DNA of 8,545 nucleotides, taken from NCBI GenBank assembly GCA_937858255.1, contig CALLZQ010000766.1, positions 1 through 8,545 on the forward strand, read 5' to 3'. Positions within the stretch are counted from its first letter, which is position 1, and each line of letters starts with the position of its first letter. The translations under genes were made by a program, and so were the position numbers. The notes beneath the pieces were generated by a model. That model ran no database searches, was not told the DNA's origin, and saw nothing but the letters and a program-made list of their open reading frames with translations. Source of the DNA: an uncultured Tabrizicola sp. (GTDB lineage: Bacteria; Pseudomonadota; Alphaproteobacteria; Rhodobacterales; Rhodobacteraceae). Positions 1-7,301 of this stretch are shown here, in pieces.

Positions 1-2392
1 GCGCGGTCAGCGCCACGATCGGAATATGGCTGCGTCCGGCCTCGATCGCCCGGATCGCCTGAGTCGCCTCTCGGCCATCCATTTCGGGCATCGAAATATC
101 CATGAAGATCAGATCGGGGCGAAACTCGCGGTATTTTTCGACCGCCTCGCGCCCGTTATCGGCGAATACCAGTTCGATATCGCAAGAGCGCACCATCTTG
201 GCAAACACGAGCTGGTTGGTGCGGTTGTCCTCGGCGGCAAGGATTTTCATCTTGCGCAGATTGGTTTGTGCCGGCGGCGGCACCGGCAAGGCAGACGGGA
301 CCGGGGCGGAAAGCGCCTGTAGATGCCGGTATAGATCGGCCCGCAGCACCGGCTTTTGCAGGATCGCGGCCAGTTCCAGTTCCGCCCCCTTTTGCCGCGC
401 GGCGACGGGGTTTGAGGACAGCATGAGGATCGGCAGCGATTTACGGGCGGCGCGCACCGCCTGAACAAAGGCGACCCCATCCATTTCCGGCATTTCGTGG
501 TCGGTCAGGATCACATCGAAACTGTCATCCCTGGCCAAGGCCTCCAGCGCGTCAGCACCTGACCGGCACAGCGTCACCTTGATGTCATGCGGGGTCAACT
601 GGCGTTCAAGAATCGTGCGATTGATGAACTGATCATCCACAACCAGCGCATGCCGCACCGCAATCGGCAACCGCGCCGGCAAGGAATCTTCGGCCACCGG
701 CAGGGCCACGCGGAATCCAAAGCATGATCCTTTTCCAAGCTCGCTGTCGACCCAGACCGCGCCGCCCATCCGCTCGATCAGCCGGCGGGTGATCGCGAGG
801 CCAAGGCCCGTCCCCTCAAACTTGCGATTCTGCTGGCTTTCGACCTGATTGAACTCGCCAAAGATATGATCGAGATGATCGGCAGCGATGCCAATGCCGG
901 TATCTTCGACCGTCACATGCAGTTGCTGGCGGCCCTCTTCATCATCAAGGCCCACCACCCGCGCCAGCACATGACCACGGTCGGTGAACTTGACGGCATT
1001 GCCCAGAAGATTGGTCAGGATCTGCCGGACCCGGCCAGGATCGCCGATAAAGCGGGTCGGCAGGAACATGTCGTAATCGATCAGCAGATCAATCCCTTTG
1101 GCGCGGGCGCGGGGCTGCAAGAGCATGGTGATCTCATGGATCATCCGCTCCAGATCAAAGGGTTCCGGGTGCAGCGTCAGCCGCTCGGCCTCGATCTTCG
1201 AGTAATCGAGGATATCGTTGATGATGACCAGAAGCGCCTCGCCCGAGGATTTGATGGTTTCGGCGAACAGCCGCTGCTCTTCGGTCAGGCTGGTGTCGCA
1301 CAGCAGTTCCGCCATGCCGACCACCCCATTCATCGGGGTGCGGATCTCATGGCTCATATTGGCAAGAAACGCCGATTTCGCGCGATTTGCCGCCTCGGCC
1401 TGCAGGCGCGCGGCCTCGAGATCGGATTGCTGCTGTTTCAGCCCGGTGATATCGACCCGCAGACCCACCCTGCCTCCGTCAGGCGTCGGCTGTTCCAGAA
1501 CACGCAGCCAGCGCCCGTCGCCGAGTCGCTGCTCGAGCATCAGCTTGGGGTCACGATGCTGGCGCATGCGTTCTGCCAGCCATTCCTCCTCGCGCCCGAC
1601 GGCATCGGCATATTGCCCGTTCGCCAGACCGTATTTGAGGATCGATTCGAAGGTCCGCCCGGGCACCATCGCCGGGGCACTTTCCGGGTAAAGTTCGCGA
1701 TAGCGCTGGTTGCAGGTCAAAAGCCTGTCCTCCCTGTCAAAAAGAACGAATCCATCCGGGATCGCCTCAAGCGCGGCCCAGATCCGCATCTGCTCGGTAA
1801 TATCGACGGCGAGGGTCACCATGTCGCCATCCCGGGCGCGCCTGTCGACGAGGCGCACATAATTGCCATTGGCGAACTGGATCACCTCTGGCTCGATCGG
1901 GTCTGCCTCCCACCGGGTCAGCATGCGCGCCACCCAGTCGCCGGGCGCCTCCTCTCCCAACCGCACCAAGCCGTTTTCGGCGCAGACATTGAGGATTTCT
2001 GCATAGGGCATGCCGATGCCAACGCTCTGCCCTTCGAAAAATGACAGATAGGCGCGATTGGCAATGGCCAGCTTCAACTGGCCATCAAACACCGCAAAGC
2101 CGTCGCGGACGGTATTGATCGAATCCCACAACCGCCGCTCGGCCATGACGGCAGTGGTATGGGCATGTTCGAGTTCTGTCACGAAACGCGCATTCTGCCC
2201 CTTCAGCGCCTCGGCCTCGGACCGGGCCGAATGGGCTGCCGTGCGCTGTTCCACCACCTGATCAGACAGCGAGCGCGCATGCAGGGCCAGCTTTTCATTC
2301 GCGGCAAACAGCTCTCGCTGCTTATGCTCTAGCAGACGTTCCGCAGCCAGTCTGGCGCGCCGCTCTTTCGCTATCTTTTCGGTCAGATCCAT
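1..2392 (-). CDS. Hybrid sensor histidine kinase with two PAS and two receiver domains (3' end beyond window)
   Basis: This is a cytoplasmic signalling kinase that should autophosphorylate on His and pass the phosphate to its own receiver domains. At least 797 residues are visible, and the frame is still open at the left edge. The order is a charged helical/coiled-coil start (1-85), PAS_7-like domain 1 (about 89-200, with DGFAVFD), PAS 2 (about 205-318, with DGFVLFD), HisKA with SHEIRTP and phospho-acceptor His348, and HATPase (N box Asn465, DTGIG from Asp497, GTGLGL at 527-532). Receiver 1 has acidic Asp586/Asp587, phospho-acceptor Asp631 and Lys680. Receiver 2 has Glu721/Asp722, phospho-acceptor Asp765 and Thr796; its conserved Lys lies past the edge. 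I see no membrane segment or signal peptide, so the input is probably intracellular. The start at 2392 is preceded by GGAAGG at a 6-base spacing. No HPt domain is visible; it may be beyond the edge or in a separate protein. The signal and target are unknown. The gene is divergent from the alpha-2-macroglobulin operon. The family call is firm, and all catalytic residues visible here are intact. Confidence 0.95.
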   Translation of the reverse strand, partial: MDLTEKIAKERRARLAAERLLEHKQRELFAANEKLALHARSLSDQVVEQRTAAHSARSEAEALKGQNARFVTELEHAHTTAVMAERRLWDSINTVRDGFAVFDGQLKLAIANRAYLSFFEGQSVGIGMPYAEILNVCAENGLVRLGEEAPGDWVARMLTRWEADPIEPEVIQFANGNYVRLVDRRARDGDMVTLAVDITEQMRIWAALEAIPDGFVLFDREDRLLTCNQRYRELYPESAPAMVPGRTFESILKYGLANGQYADAVGREEEWLAERMRQHRDPKLMLEQRLGDGRWLRVLEQPTPDGGRVGLRVDITGLKQQQSDLEAARLQAEAANRAKSAFLANMSHEIRTPMNGVVGMAELLCDTSLTEEQRLFAETIKSSGEALLVIINDILDYSKIEAERLTLHPEPFDLERMIHEITMLLQPRARAKGIDLLIDYDMFLPTRFIGDPGRVRQILTNLLGNAVKFTDRGHVLARVVGLDDEEGRQQLHVTVEDTGIGIAADHLDHIFGEFNQVESQQNRKFEGTGLGLAITRRLIERMGGAVWVDSELGKGSCFGFRVALPVAEDSLPARLPIAVRHALVVDDQFINRTILERQLTPHDIKVTLCRSGADALEALARDDSFDVILTDHEMPEMDGVAFVQAVRAARKSLPILMLSSNPVAARQKGAELELAAILQKPVLRADLYRHLQALSAPVPSALPVPPPAQTNLRKMKILAAEDNRTNQLVFAKMVRSCDIELVFADNGREAVEKYREFRPDLIFMDISMPEMDGREATQAIRAIEAGRSHIPIVALTA

Positions 2393-2398
2393 CCGCCG

Positions 2399-2404
2399 CC
2401 TTCC
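2399..2404 (-). promoter_or_regulatory. Ribosome binding site of the hybrid kinase
   Basis: Read on the minus strand, GGAAGG (within GGGGAAGG) lies 6 bases before the ATG at 2392. This fixes the kinase start. A nearby upstream ATG at 2408 is out of frame with the kinase. Confidence 0.7.
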
Positions 2405-2546
2405 CCATGCCCGTCGATTTCCGGGCCATTGCAGGAACATAGGGGAAACAAAATGAATCGAGGCTTAACATGACAAAGGGATTCCTGACCCGGCGGTGCC
2501 TTGCGCGACTCTTGCCCGCCATGCCACCATGCCGCCATTGAAACGC

Positions 2547-2552
2547 GGAGGA
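2547..2552 (+). promoter_or_regulatory. Ribosome binding site of the alpha-2-macroglobulin gene
   Basis: GGAGGA is a near-perfect Shine-Dalgarno sequence lying 6 bases before the ATG at 2559. It decides the start. The same frame also opens upstream at a GTG (2496), but that would place 21 polar and basic residues in front of a well-formed signal peptide. Confidence 0.85.
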
Positions 2553-2558
2553 TTTGCG

Positions 2559-5500
2559 ATGCGCGCTTGGATGCTGGCTGCTGTGGTTATGGCGGCCTCG
2601 GCCCTGTCACTGGCCGCGCAGGAGACGCCCCTCATTCCGCCGCCCCGCCTCAAAATCCGGCCCGGCCTCGATCTGCCCCGGGGCGATGTTGCGCAACTTT
2701 TCGACACCACGCTTGAGGCTTGCCAACGCGCCTGCCTGACCAACAGCCGCTGCACGGCCTTTACCTTCAACACCCGCAACAACAGTTGCTTTCCGAAACA
2801 GGCCCCGGGCGCGGCCTCACCCTTTCCGAATGCGGTTTCGGGCTATGTGATCAAGGCCGATCCCGGCGCCGAGGCCCGCGCGCGTGTTGCGCGCAAAGAC
2901 CTCGATTTCTTCTATGATTATGAAATCAACGATGCCCGCGAAATGGCCGAGGGGCTGGGGAACGCACATAGTTCGAATGGCTTTTCTGCGGACGATCACC
3001 GAACCGCCTCTGCCAAAGCCGAGCGATCGGGCGCGGCGGTAGAGGCGATGCGCTTCATGGGCGCGGCAACGAACCTGTCGGACCAGTCCGCGGATTGGGC
3101 CGAATATGCAAGGTTGCTGGTCCTGGCGGCGGGGCAGGACCGCTCGAATGCGCGCGGGCATTTCAATCGCGCGGTCTATGCCGCGATCAATGCCTATCTG
3201 CGCAGCCAAGGCGCGGCAGAGCGGCACAATATCCTGGTGACGATGAGCCAGGCTCTGATCGCCACAGATCGCGGGCGCAATGCCGTACAGGCGCTGCGTC
3301 TGGCCCAGTCCCTGCAACCGCGTGACGATACCGGCGCCTTGCTGGACGATGCGATTGCCAAATACGGTTTCCGCATCGTCGAGGATCAGGTGCAGGCCGA
3401 TAGTGCCCGCCCGCGCATTTGCGCCACCTTTTCCGAGGATCTGGTCAAATCGGGGGTAGATTATGAAAGCTATGTGCAACTGCCCGAGCCCGGGCTGACC
3501 GTCACCTCTGACGGCTGGCGCAATCTTTGTGTCGAGGGGCTGACGCATGGGTCGCGCTATAGCGTGACCTTCCGCGAGGGCCTGCCCGCCGCAGATGGCC
3601 AGACACTGGCCAAATCCGTGCAAATCTCGGCCTATGTGCGTGACCGGGCGGCAGTGGTGCGCTTTCCGGGCCGCAGCTATGTGCTGCCCAAAGGCGATCA
3701 GGCCTCGATCCCCGTCGTCACCGTCAATACCGCGAAACTGGATCTGACGCTTTACCGGGTCAGCGACCGCAACCTGCTGCGGGCGTTTCAGAATGGCTAT
3801 TTCTCGGCACCGATGGCCGACTGGCAGGAAGGCAACTTCGCCGGTGAGGTCGGGGCCAAAGTCTGGACCGGCAGCGCGACTGTGCCTGTCGAGGTGAACA
3901 AGGATGTGACCACCCGCCTGCCGATGGCAGAGGCGCTGCGGGGCCAGCCGGCGGGGGTCTATGCGCTGAAGGCCGCCGTGCCGGGCGAAGATCCCTATGA
4001 AATCGGCCCCGGCTGGCAATGGTTTGTCGTCTCGGACCTTGGGTTGACCAGCCTTTCCGGCGTGGACGGGCTACATGTCTTTGTTCGTGGCCTGGGCGAT
4101 GCCTCGGCAAAGACCGGGGTCGAGGTGCAACTGCTGTCCACCGCCAATGAGGTGCTGGGGACAACCACCACCGACGAGATGGGATATGCCCGGTTCGATG
4201 CCGGGCTGACGCGGGGCAGCGGGGCTCAGGCGCCGTCTCTGATCGTCGCCCGCGATGGCGAGGCGGATGTCGCCTTCCTGTCGCTGACCGATCCTGAATT
4301 TGATCTCTCTGACCGGGGGGTCGAGGGGCGCGAACCCGCACCTCCTGTGGATGTGTTTCTGACCACGGATCGCGGCGCCTATCGCGCGGGGGAACCCGTC
4401 TATGCCACGGCCCTTGCCCGCGACAGCCGGGCCGAGGCCGTGCCGGGCCTGCCTTTGACCGCCGTGCTGAAACGCCCCGACGGCGTCGAATATTCCCGGG
4501 CGCTGGTCGAGGATGCCGGGGCCGGCGGCCATGTATTTCAACTTCCGATCGCCGGCAGCGCGCCGCGCGGTGTCTGGCGGCTGGAGATTCTGGCCGACAG
4601 CACGGCGGCGCCGCTGACCTCGCGCACCTTTCTGGTCGAGGATTTCCTGCCCGAGCGGATCGATTTTGATCTGACGCTGGCCGAAGGGGCACTTCGCCTT
4701 GGCGACACGCCTTCGCTGATGGTCGAGGCGCGCTATCTCTTTGGCGCACCGGGGGCCGATCTCGCCATTGAGGGCGAAGTACTGCTGCGCGCCGCCAAAG
4801 AGTTGGCGGGTTATCCCGGCTATGTCTTTGGCCTGCACGATGAACCGTTTGAGGCCCGGCTCGAAGGATTTGGCGGCGATGTGACGGATAGCGAGGGCAA
4901 GGCGGTCATCTCGCCGCTGCTGCCCGAGGTCGAAGATCCGCTGCGCCCGCTCGAGGCCCGGTTCACCCTGCGCGTCGCTGAGGGCTCTGGCCGCCCGGTC
5001 GAACGGCAAGTGACCCGGCTTTTGACCCCATCGGCCCCGATGATCGGCATCAAGCCGTTGTTCGAGGATGTGGTGGCCGAAGGAACCGAGGCCCGGTTCG
5101 CATTGCAGGCCGTGGGCGATGGCGCGCAGCCTGCGGCGATGCCGGTGAAATGGGTACTGAGCCGCATCGAGACGGATTATCAATGGTATCAATCCTATGG
5201 CAACTGGAACTGGGAGCCGGTGACGACCCGTTCAATCGCCGCCGAGGGTGAGGTGCAGTTGCAGGGCAGCCCGGTCGAGATTGCGGCGCCGGTCACCTGG
5301 GGCGAGTATGAGTTGCGGGTAGAGCGGTCAGATGGCACCTATGCTGCGAGTTCGACCACCTTTTATGCCGGCTGGTATGCCCCCGCCGATGTGACCAGTA
5401 CGCCCGATACGCTGGAACTGTCGCTGGATGCCGAGGCTTACAAACCCGGCGATACCGCGACGCTGCGGATCGTGCCGCGCGCCGCCGGAACGGCACTGGT

Positions 5501-7250
5501 CTCGGTGTTGTCCAACCGCCTGATCACCATGCAGGCGGTCGAGGTTGCCGAGGGCGAAAATCTGATCCAGCTTCCCGTAACCGACGACTGGGGCGCCGGC
5601 GTTTATGTCACCGCCTCGGTTTTGCGGCCAATGGATGTGGCGGCCGGGCGCAACCCCAGCCGCGCGCTGGGTCTGGCCCATGCTGCCATTTACCCCGGCA
5701 AGCGCAAGCTGACCGCCAGTGTCGAGGTGGCGGCCGAGGCCGCGCCGCGCGGCCCGCTGGACATCGCCGTCAAGGTCGAGGGCGCCCCGCCGGGCGAGAC
5801 GGTCTATGCCACGATTGCGGCGGTGGATCAGGGGATCGTGAACCTGACCGCCTTTACCCCGCCCGATCCTGCCGGGCACTACTTTGGCCAGCGCAAGCTG
5901 GGGGTTGGCATCCGCGACGTTTACGGCCGGCTGATTGACGGCATGAACGGGGCCGAAGGGCAGGTCCGCTCGGGCGGCGATGCCGGGGCGCAGGCGCGGC
6001 TGCAAGCGCCTCCGCCGACAGAGGAACTGGTCGCCTATTTCACCGGCCCGGTTGAGGTGGGTGCCGATGGCTATGCGCGTGTATCCTTTGATCTGCCGTC
6101 CTTTAACGGATCGGTCAAGGTGATGGCGGTCGTCTGGTCTAAGACGGGTGTGGGCGCGGCCAATGCCGATGTCCTTGTCCGCGATCCGGTGGTGGTGACT
6201 GCCAGCCTGCCGCGGTTCATGGCGCCGGGGGATGCCAGCCGGCTGCTGCTTGAAATCGTCCATGCCACCGGCCTTTCGGGTCGGATGGGGCTGGATGTGG
6301 CCGGCAAGGGCGTGACCGTGGGGCAAGTCCCCTCGGGCTTTGACCTTGGCGACAAGGCCAAGGCGGTCTTTGCGGTACCCGTCACGGCTGATCAGGCCGG
6401 GCTGCACAGTATCGAGGTCGCGCTGACCACACCGGATGGCAAGGTGCTGAAAAAGACCCTGATGCTGCCGGTGGAGGCGAATGACCCGGAAGTGGCCCGG
6501 ACCAGCCGCCTGACCCTGGCCAAGGGTCAGACGCTGACCTTTGGCCCGGATGCCTTTGCCGGGCTGGTCCCCGGCAGCGCCCATGCGACCATCGCCATCG
6601 GCCCATTGGCGCGGATGAACGCACCGGGACTGTTGGCGGCGCTGAACGGCTATCCCTATGGCTGCACCGAACAAATGACCTCCAAAGCCTTGCCGCTGCT
6701 ATATTTTGATGAGGTGGCGCGGGTGATGGATCTGCCCGGCGCCGACAATATCCAGACCCGGATCGAACAGGCGGTGGCCGAGATCCTGACCAATCAGGGC
6801 GCCGAGGGTGGCTTTGGGCTCTGGGGTCCGGGGAATGGCGATCTGTGGCTGGATGCCTATGTCACCGACTTCCTGTCGCGGGCCCGGGCGCAGGGATATG
6901 CCGTGCCGGATACCGCCTTCCGTCAGGCGCTGGACAACCTGCGCAATCAGGTCAATTACGCGCCCGATTTCGATGCCTCGGCCAATGGCGGGGGCGAGGC
7001 GCTGGCCTATGCCCTGATGGTTCTGGCGCGAGAGGGCGCGGCGGCCATCGGCGATCTGCGCTATTTCGCCGATGTGAAAGGTGGCGATTTCCGTACGGCC
7101 CTTGCCCAGGCGCAACTGGGTGCGGCACTGGCCAGCTATGGCGACCAGCCGCGCGCCGATGCGATGTTCCGCCTTGCCGCGCAGCGGATCGACAATCTGA
7201 TGCAGCCCGAGGCGGGCCAGGTCTGGCGCATCGATTACGGCACGCATTAG
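2559..7250 (+). CDS. Secreted PAN-domain alpha-2-macroglobulin (YfhM-like), N-terminal part ended by a premature amber codon
   Basis: Bacterial alpha-2-macroglobulins are periplasmic protease traps: cleavage of a bait region exposes a reactive thioester that captures the attacker. This 1563-residue part starts with a Sec signal peptide (1-20, hydrophobic core LAAVVMAASALSL). There is no lipobox Cys, so it should be soluble rather than a lipoprotein like E. coli YfhM. A PAN/Apple-like domain follows (about 38-100, Cys55, 59, 65, 77), then a helical TPR-like stretch (about 110-270), an MG1-like domain (about 365-480), MG2 (about 597-690), further MG domains, the bait-region domain (about 950-1150) and the central A2M domain (about 1158-1250). 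The thioester domain carries YGCTEQ (Cys1369, Gln1372) and GGFGLW (near 1417). The frame stops at TAG 7248-7250, about 195 residues past the thioester Cys and inside that domain. The same frame continues to 8006 with homologous sequence; the full product would be 1815 residues, within the usual family size. Family assignment is very secure. Whether the shortened protein works is doubtful. Confidence 0.93.
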   Translation: MRAWMLAAVVMAASALSLAAQETPLIPPPRLKIRPGLDLPRGDVAQLFDTTLEACQRACLTNSRCTAFTFNTRNNSCFPKQAPGAASPFPNAVSGYVIKADPGAEARARVARKDLDFFYDYEINDAREMAEGLGNAHSSNGFSADDHRTASAKAERSGAAVEAMRFMGAATNLSDQSADWAEYARLLVLAAGQDRSNARGHFNRAVYAAINAYLRSQGAAERHNILVTMSQALIATDRGRNAVQALRLAQSLQPRDDTGALLDDAIAKYGFRIVEDQVQADSARPRICATFSEDLVKSGVDYESYVQLPEPGLTVTSDGWRNLCVEGLTHGSRYSVTFREGLPAADGQTLAKSVQISAYVRDRAAVVRFPGRSYVLPKGDQASIPVVTVNTAKLDLTLYRVSDRNLLRAFQNGYFSAPMADWQEGNFAGEVGAKVWTGSATVPVEVNKDVTTRLPMAEALRGQPAGVYALKAAVPGEDPYEIGPGWQWFVVSDLGLTSLSGVDGLHVFVRGLGDASAKTGVEVQLLSTANEVLGTTTTDEMGYARFDAGLTRGSGAQAPSLIVARDGEADVAFLSLTDPEFDLSDRGVEGREPAPPVDVFLTTDRGAYRAGEPVYATALARDSRAEAVPGLPLTAVLKRPDGVEYSRALVEDAGAGGHVFQLPIAGSAPRGVWRLEILADSTAAPLTSRTFLVEDFLPERIDFDLTLAEGALRLGDTPSLMVEARYLFGAPGADLAIEGEVLLRAAKELAGYPGYVFGLHDEPFEARLEGFGGDVTDSEGKAVISPLLPEVEDPLRPLEARFTLRVAEGSGRPVERQVTRLLTPSAPMIGIKPLFEDVVAEGTEARFALQAVGDGAQPAAMPVKWVLSRIETDYQWYQSYGNWNWEPVTTRSIAAEGEVQLQGSPVEIAAPVTWGEYELRVERSDGTYAASSTTFYAGWYAPADVTSTPDTLELSLDAEAYKPGDTATLRIVPRAAGTALVSVLSNRLITMQAVEVAEGENLIQLPVTDDWGAGVYVTASVLRPMDVAAGRNPSRALGLAHAAIYPGKRKLTASVEVAAEAAPRGPLDIAVKVEGAPPGETVYATIAAVDQGIVNLTAFTPPDPAGHYFGQRKLGVGIRDVYGRLIDGMNGAEGQVRSGGDAGAQARLQAPPPTEELVAYFTGPVEVGADGYARVSFDLPSFNGSVKVMAVVWSKTGVGAANADVLVRDPVVVTASLPRFMAPGDASRLLLEIVHATGLSGRMGLDVAGKGVTVGQVPSGFDLGDKAKAVFAVPVTADQAGLHSIEVALTTPDGKVLKKTLMLPVEANDPEVARTSRLTLAKGQTLTFGPDAFAGLVPGSAHATIAIGPLARMNAPGLLAALNGYPYGCTEQMTSKALPLLYFDEVARVMDLPGADNIQTRIEQAVAEILTNQGAEGGFGLWGPGNGDLWLDAYVTDFLSRARAQGYAVPDTAFRQALDNLRNQVNYAPDFDASANGGGEALAYALMVLAREGAAAIGDLRYFADVKGGDFRTALAQAQLGAALASYGDQPRADAMFRLAAQRIDNLMQPEAGQVWRIDYGTH
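7248..7250 (+). other. In-frame amber (TAG) codon interrupting the alpha-2-macroglobulin gene
   Basis: The codons around it read TAC GGC ACG CAT TAG CGC GAT GCG (Tyr-Gly-Thr-His-stop-Arg-Asp-Ala). The reading phase is identical before and after, so this is a substitution-type stop and not a frameshift. It is codon 1564 counted from the ATG at 2559. A single T-to-A change from TTG (Leu) would produce it and would fit a helix of the thioester domain, but Gln (CAG), Trp (TGG), Ser (TCG), Lys or Glu codons are also one step away. The sequence alone cannot separate a true mutation from a base-calling error. Confidence 0.9.
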
Positions 7251-7301
7251 CGCGATGCGGCGGCGCTGCTGACACTGGCCGTCGAATCCGGCACACAGGC
7301 G

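Larger units (their letters stand above)
2393..2558. promoter_or_regulatory. Divergent intergenic spacer, probable promoter region for both transcripts
   Basis: These 166 bases separate the starts of the kinase (leftward) and the alpha-2-macroglobulin (rightward), so any promoters next to the two genes should lie here. The centre, about 2433-2477, is clearly richer in A/T than its surroundings. On the minus strand TTGTCA (2476-2471) matches the -35 consensus in 5 of 6 positions, but no good -10 hexamer follows at 16-18 bases. On the plus strand TAACAT (2466-2471) matches a -10 in 4 of 6, without a matching -35. I therefore cannot place exact promoters. No convincing operator palindrome or terminator was seen. 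The assignment rests mainly on gene orientation. Confidence 0.45.

Noticed and set aside
866..2044. Long open frame on the plus strand (392 codons) inside the kinase region
   Set aside because: It lies antisense to the hybrid kinase, whose HisKA, HATPase and receiver motifs are clear. Its product shows no recognisable domain, and such shadow frames are common in GC-rich coding DNA.
2517..2537. Short repeated CCATG/GCCAT units before the alpha-2-macroglobulin start
   Set aside because: The units are very short and imperfect; in GC-rich DNA this is easily chance, and no symmetry suggests an operator.
2496..2558. Upstream GTG start for the alpha-2-macroglobulin
   Set aside because: It would add 21 residues before the signal peptide and has no ribosome binding site, whereas GGAGGA is ideally placed for the ATG at 2559.
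2817..4019. Long open frame on the minus strand (400 codons)
   Set aside because: It is antisense to the alpha-2-macroglobulin, with low-complexity His/Arg/Gly/Gln-rich content and no domain; a composition effect.
4071..5192. Long open frame on the minus strand (373 codons)
   Set aside because: It is antisense to the macroglobulin domains and shows no recognisable motif.
5328..6674. Long open frame on the minus strand (448 codons)
   Set aside because: It is antisense to the bait-region and A2M domains and has the same compositional character as the other shadow frames.
7248..7250. TAG as a programmed recoding site (pyrrolysine or regulated readthrough)
   Set aside because: Pyrrolysine is not expected in this family or likely host group, and the following CGC does not match the known CAA-UUA type leaky context. 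Mutation or sequence error is simpler.
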